IMG/VR virus record: IMGVR_UViG_3300037517_001492
Span: 1-23,357 of that record
DNA length: 23,357 nt
Origin: a virus
Direction: 5' to 3' (one strand)
Part shown: positions 22,917 through 23,357 of the stretch, in pieces
Position numbering within the stretch: the first letter of the stretch is position 1
Layout of the letters: every line of letters starts with the position of its first letter
The notes under the pieces: model-generated
Told to the model about the DNA's origin: nothing
The model's database searches: none
What the model saw: only the letters and a program-made list of their open reading frames with translations
Program-made: the position numbers and the translations under genes

Positions 22917-23019
22917 TACGCTTATCCAATCTATCAATAAGCAATATGCCTATAATCCTACCAATAGTCCAGCCACAAATCAGCCAGACAACTCCTGCGT
23001 ATGTAATCGTTTCATTCAT
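22906..23019 (-). CDS. Single-TM micro-protein (37 aa)
   Basis: ATG 23019 follows GGAAGG on the - strand, about 10 nt upstream. The 37-residue product has one TM helix (AGVVWLICGWTIGRIIGILL) and a charged tail (DRLDKRNDK). It has its own promoter just upstream. No family is recognised. Confidence 0.5.
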   Translation of the reverse strand: MNETITYAGVVWLICGWTIGRIIGILLIDRLDKRNDK

Positions 23020-23059
23020 AGTGTTAATCCTTCCACTCTCCTATAGGTAATAGTAATCA

Positions 23060-23088
23060 AGTATATCAGAAACATCAGTTTCTTACAA
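23060..23088 (-). promoter_or_regulatory. Extended -10 promoter for the micro-protein genes
   Basis: On the - strand: TTGTAA (23088-23083), 17 nt spacer, then TATACT (23065-23060) with TG one base upstream. Predicted start near 23053, about 34 nt before ATG 23019. It overlaps the stop codon of the 28-residue gene. Confidence 0.6.
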
Positions 23089-23169
23089 TCTAGCCCAGAT
23101 CTGTGTAGCTGTGTGTCTTACTGTCTCACCGATTGCTACGAAGAACTCTTTAATTTCAAACCAAACCAT
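23083..23169 (-). CDS. First operon micro-protein (28 aa)
   Basis: A strong AAGGAGA ribosome site lies 5 nt before ATG 23169. The 28-residue product (MVWFEIKEFFVAIGETVRHT then ATQIWARL) is an amphipathic, aromatic-rich helix. It is the first gene after the operator/promoter, so it may be the first product made. A leader peptide role is an alternative. Confidence 0.5.
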   Translation of the reverse strand: MVWFEIKEFFVAIGETVRHTATQIWARL

Positions 23170-23213
23170 TTTAATCTCCTTGTTAATCACTGCCCTCATT
23201 AGCAGCTAGAAGT

Positions 23214-23242
23214 ATTATAGCAGGTTCTGTGACTCGCCGCAA
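23214..23242 (-). promoter_or_regulatory. Main promoter of the minus-strand operon
   Basis: On the - strand: TTGCGG (23242-23237), 17 nt, TATAAT (23219-23214) with TG one base upstream. Predicted start near 23207, giving a 38-nt leader to ATG 23169. The -35 box is inside the promoter-proximal palindromic operator (23230-23246), so a bound protein would block polymerase. Confidence 0.65.
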
Positions 23243-23246
23243 CTCA
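23230..23246. promoter_or_regulatory. Operator copy 1 (palindrome over the -35 box)
   Basis: The + strand reads TGACTCGCCGCAACTCA. The two half-sites TGA(C/T)T and A(A/C)TCA are inverted around a GC-C-GC centre, with two mismatched pairs. An almost identical copy lies 33 bp to the right. A dimeric HTH protein is the likely ligand. Confidence 0.6.
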
Positions 23247-23262
23247 AAACAAAACTTTAATA

Positions 23263-23279
23263 TGATTCGCCGCAAATCA
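23263..23279. promoter_or_regulatory. Operator copy 2
   Basis: The + strand reads TGATTCGCCGCAAATCA, a 17-bp palindrome with a single mismatched pair. It is separated by 33 bp (about three helical turns) from copy 1, so two dimers would sit on the same DNA face and could cooperate. Confidence 0.65.
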
Positions 23280-23334
23280 CAAGTTCTAACAGTTCTATAT
23301 ATGCTAATACAACTAATACAGAGAGAGAGTATCA

Positions 23335-23357
23335 ATGCCTAACTGCATGTATACAGG
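23335..23357 (+). CDS. Start of a divergent + strand gene (cut by window edge)
   Basis: ATG 23335 follows a GAGAGAG purine run (23321-23327) and reads MPNCMYTG to the edge of the window. It is divergent from the minus-strand operon. No confident + promoter is seen in the 23280-23334 region. The function cannot be judged from eight codons. Confidence 0.4.

Noticed and set aside
1-23357. tRNA genes, CRISPR array, insertion sequences
   Set aside because: No cloverleaf-like sequence, regularly spaced repeats or transposase was seen by eye. A tRNA search program would be needed to rule out an unusual tRNA.

Overview
This window is part of a tailed-phage genome, most likely podovirus-like. It is AT-rich and tightly packed, with many ATGA or TAATG stop-start overlaps. 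A virion module on the + strand (1-17468) faces a convergent operon on the - strand (17263-23169). A divergent control region near the right end opens a new + gene. I see no tRNA, CRISPR array or insertion sequence. The host cannot be read directly. The VanY-type M15 endolysin, the WGD-type HTH regulator and an apparently leaderless promoter fit a low-GC actinobacterium (for example freshwater Nanopelagicales), but this is inference.

Virion module: portal C-terminus, scaffold, major capsid protein, beta-rich decoration-like protein (strong hairpins follow the last two), two tiny basic or zinc-binding proteins, head-tail adaptor, large tail nozzle/tube-like protein, fiber-like protein, and an FN3 protein with a 22-cysteine tail. 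A promoter then starts an insert of host-interaction or modification genes (GNAT, small protein, zinc-knuckle protein, 2OG-Fe(II) dioxygenase). Next come three virion-associated proteins, a 1515-residue internal/ejection-like protein, a 54-aa lipoprotein, a holin-like protein and a secreted lytic transglycosylase.

Minus-strand operon, in order of transcription: three micro-proteins, a conserved phage protein of unknown function, a GT2 glycosyltransferase, a methyltransferase, a coiled-coil peptide, a holin-like protein, a small unknown, a two-TM peptide, a PD-(D/E)XK-like protein, a VanY-type M15 peptidase, a sigma-region-4-like protein, a small acidic protein, and a zinc-finger/HTH regulator.

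The main discovery: three genes of this operon (regulator, M15 endolysin, PD-(D/E)XK-like protein) are each interrupted by a +1 frameshift, and each break lies at an in-frame CGG codon. Scanning roughly 7,500 codons on both strands by eye, I found no other in-frame CGG, although CGT, CGC, CGA, AGA and AGG are used. In all three genes, omitting the C of CGG and reading on from GGN restores a textbook family motif with a conserved glycine (HNL-GIAVD, GQE-GED, IRL-GMHP). CGG therefore appears to be an unassigned codon that acts as a +1 frameshift signal, always yielding glycine in the new frame. This would couple production of an endolysin, a nuclease-like protein and a DNA-binding regulator to an unusual decoding event.
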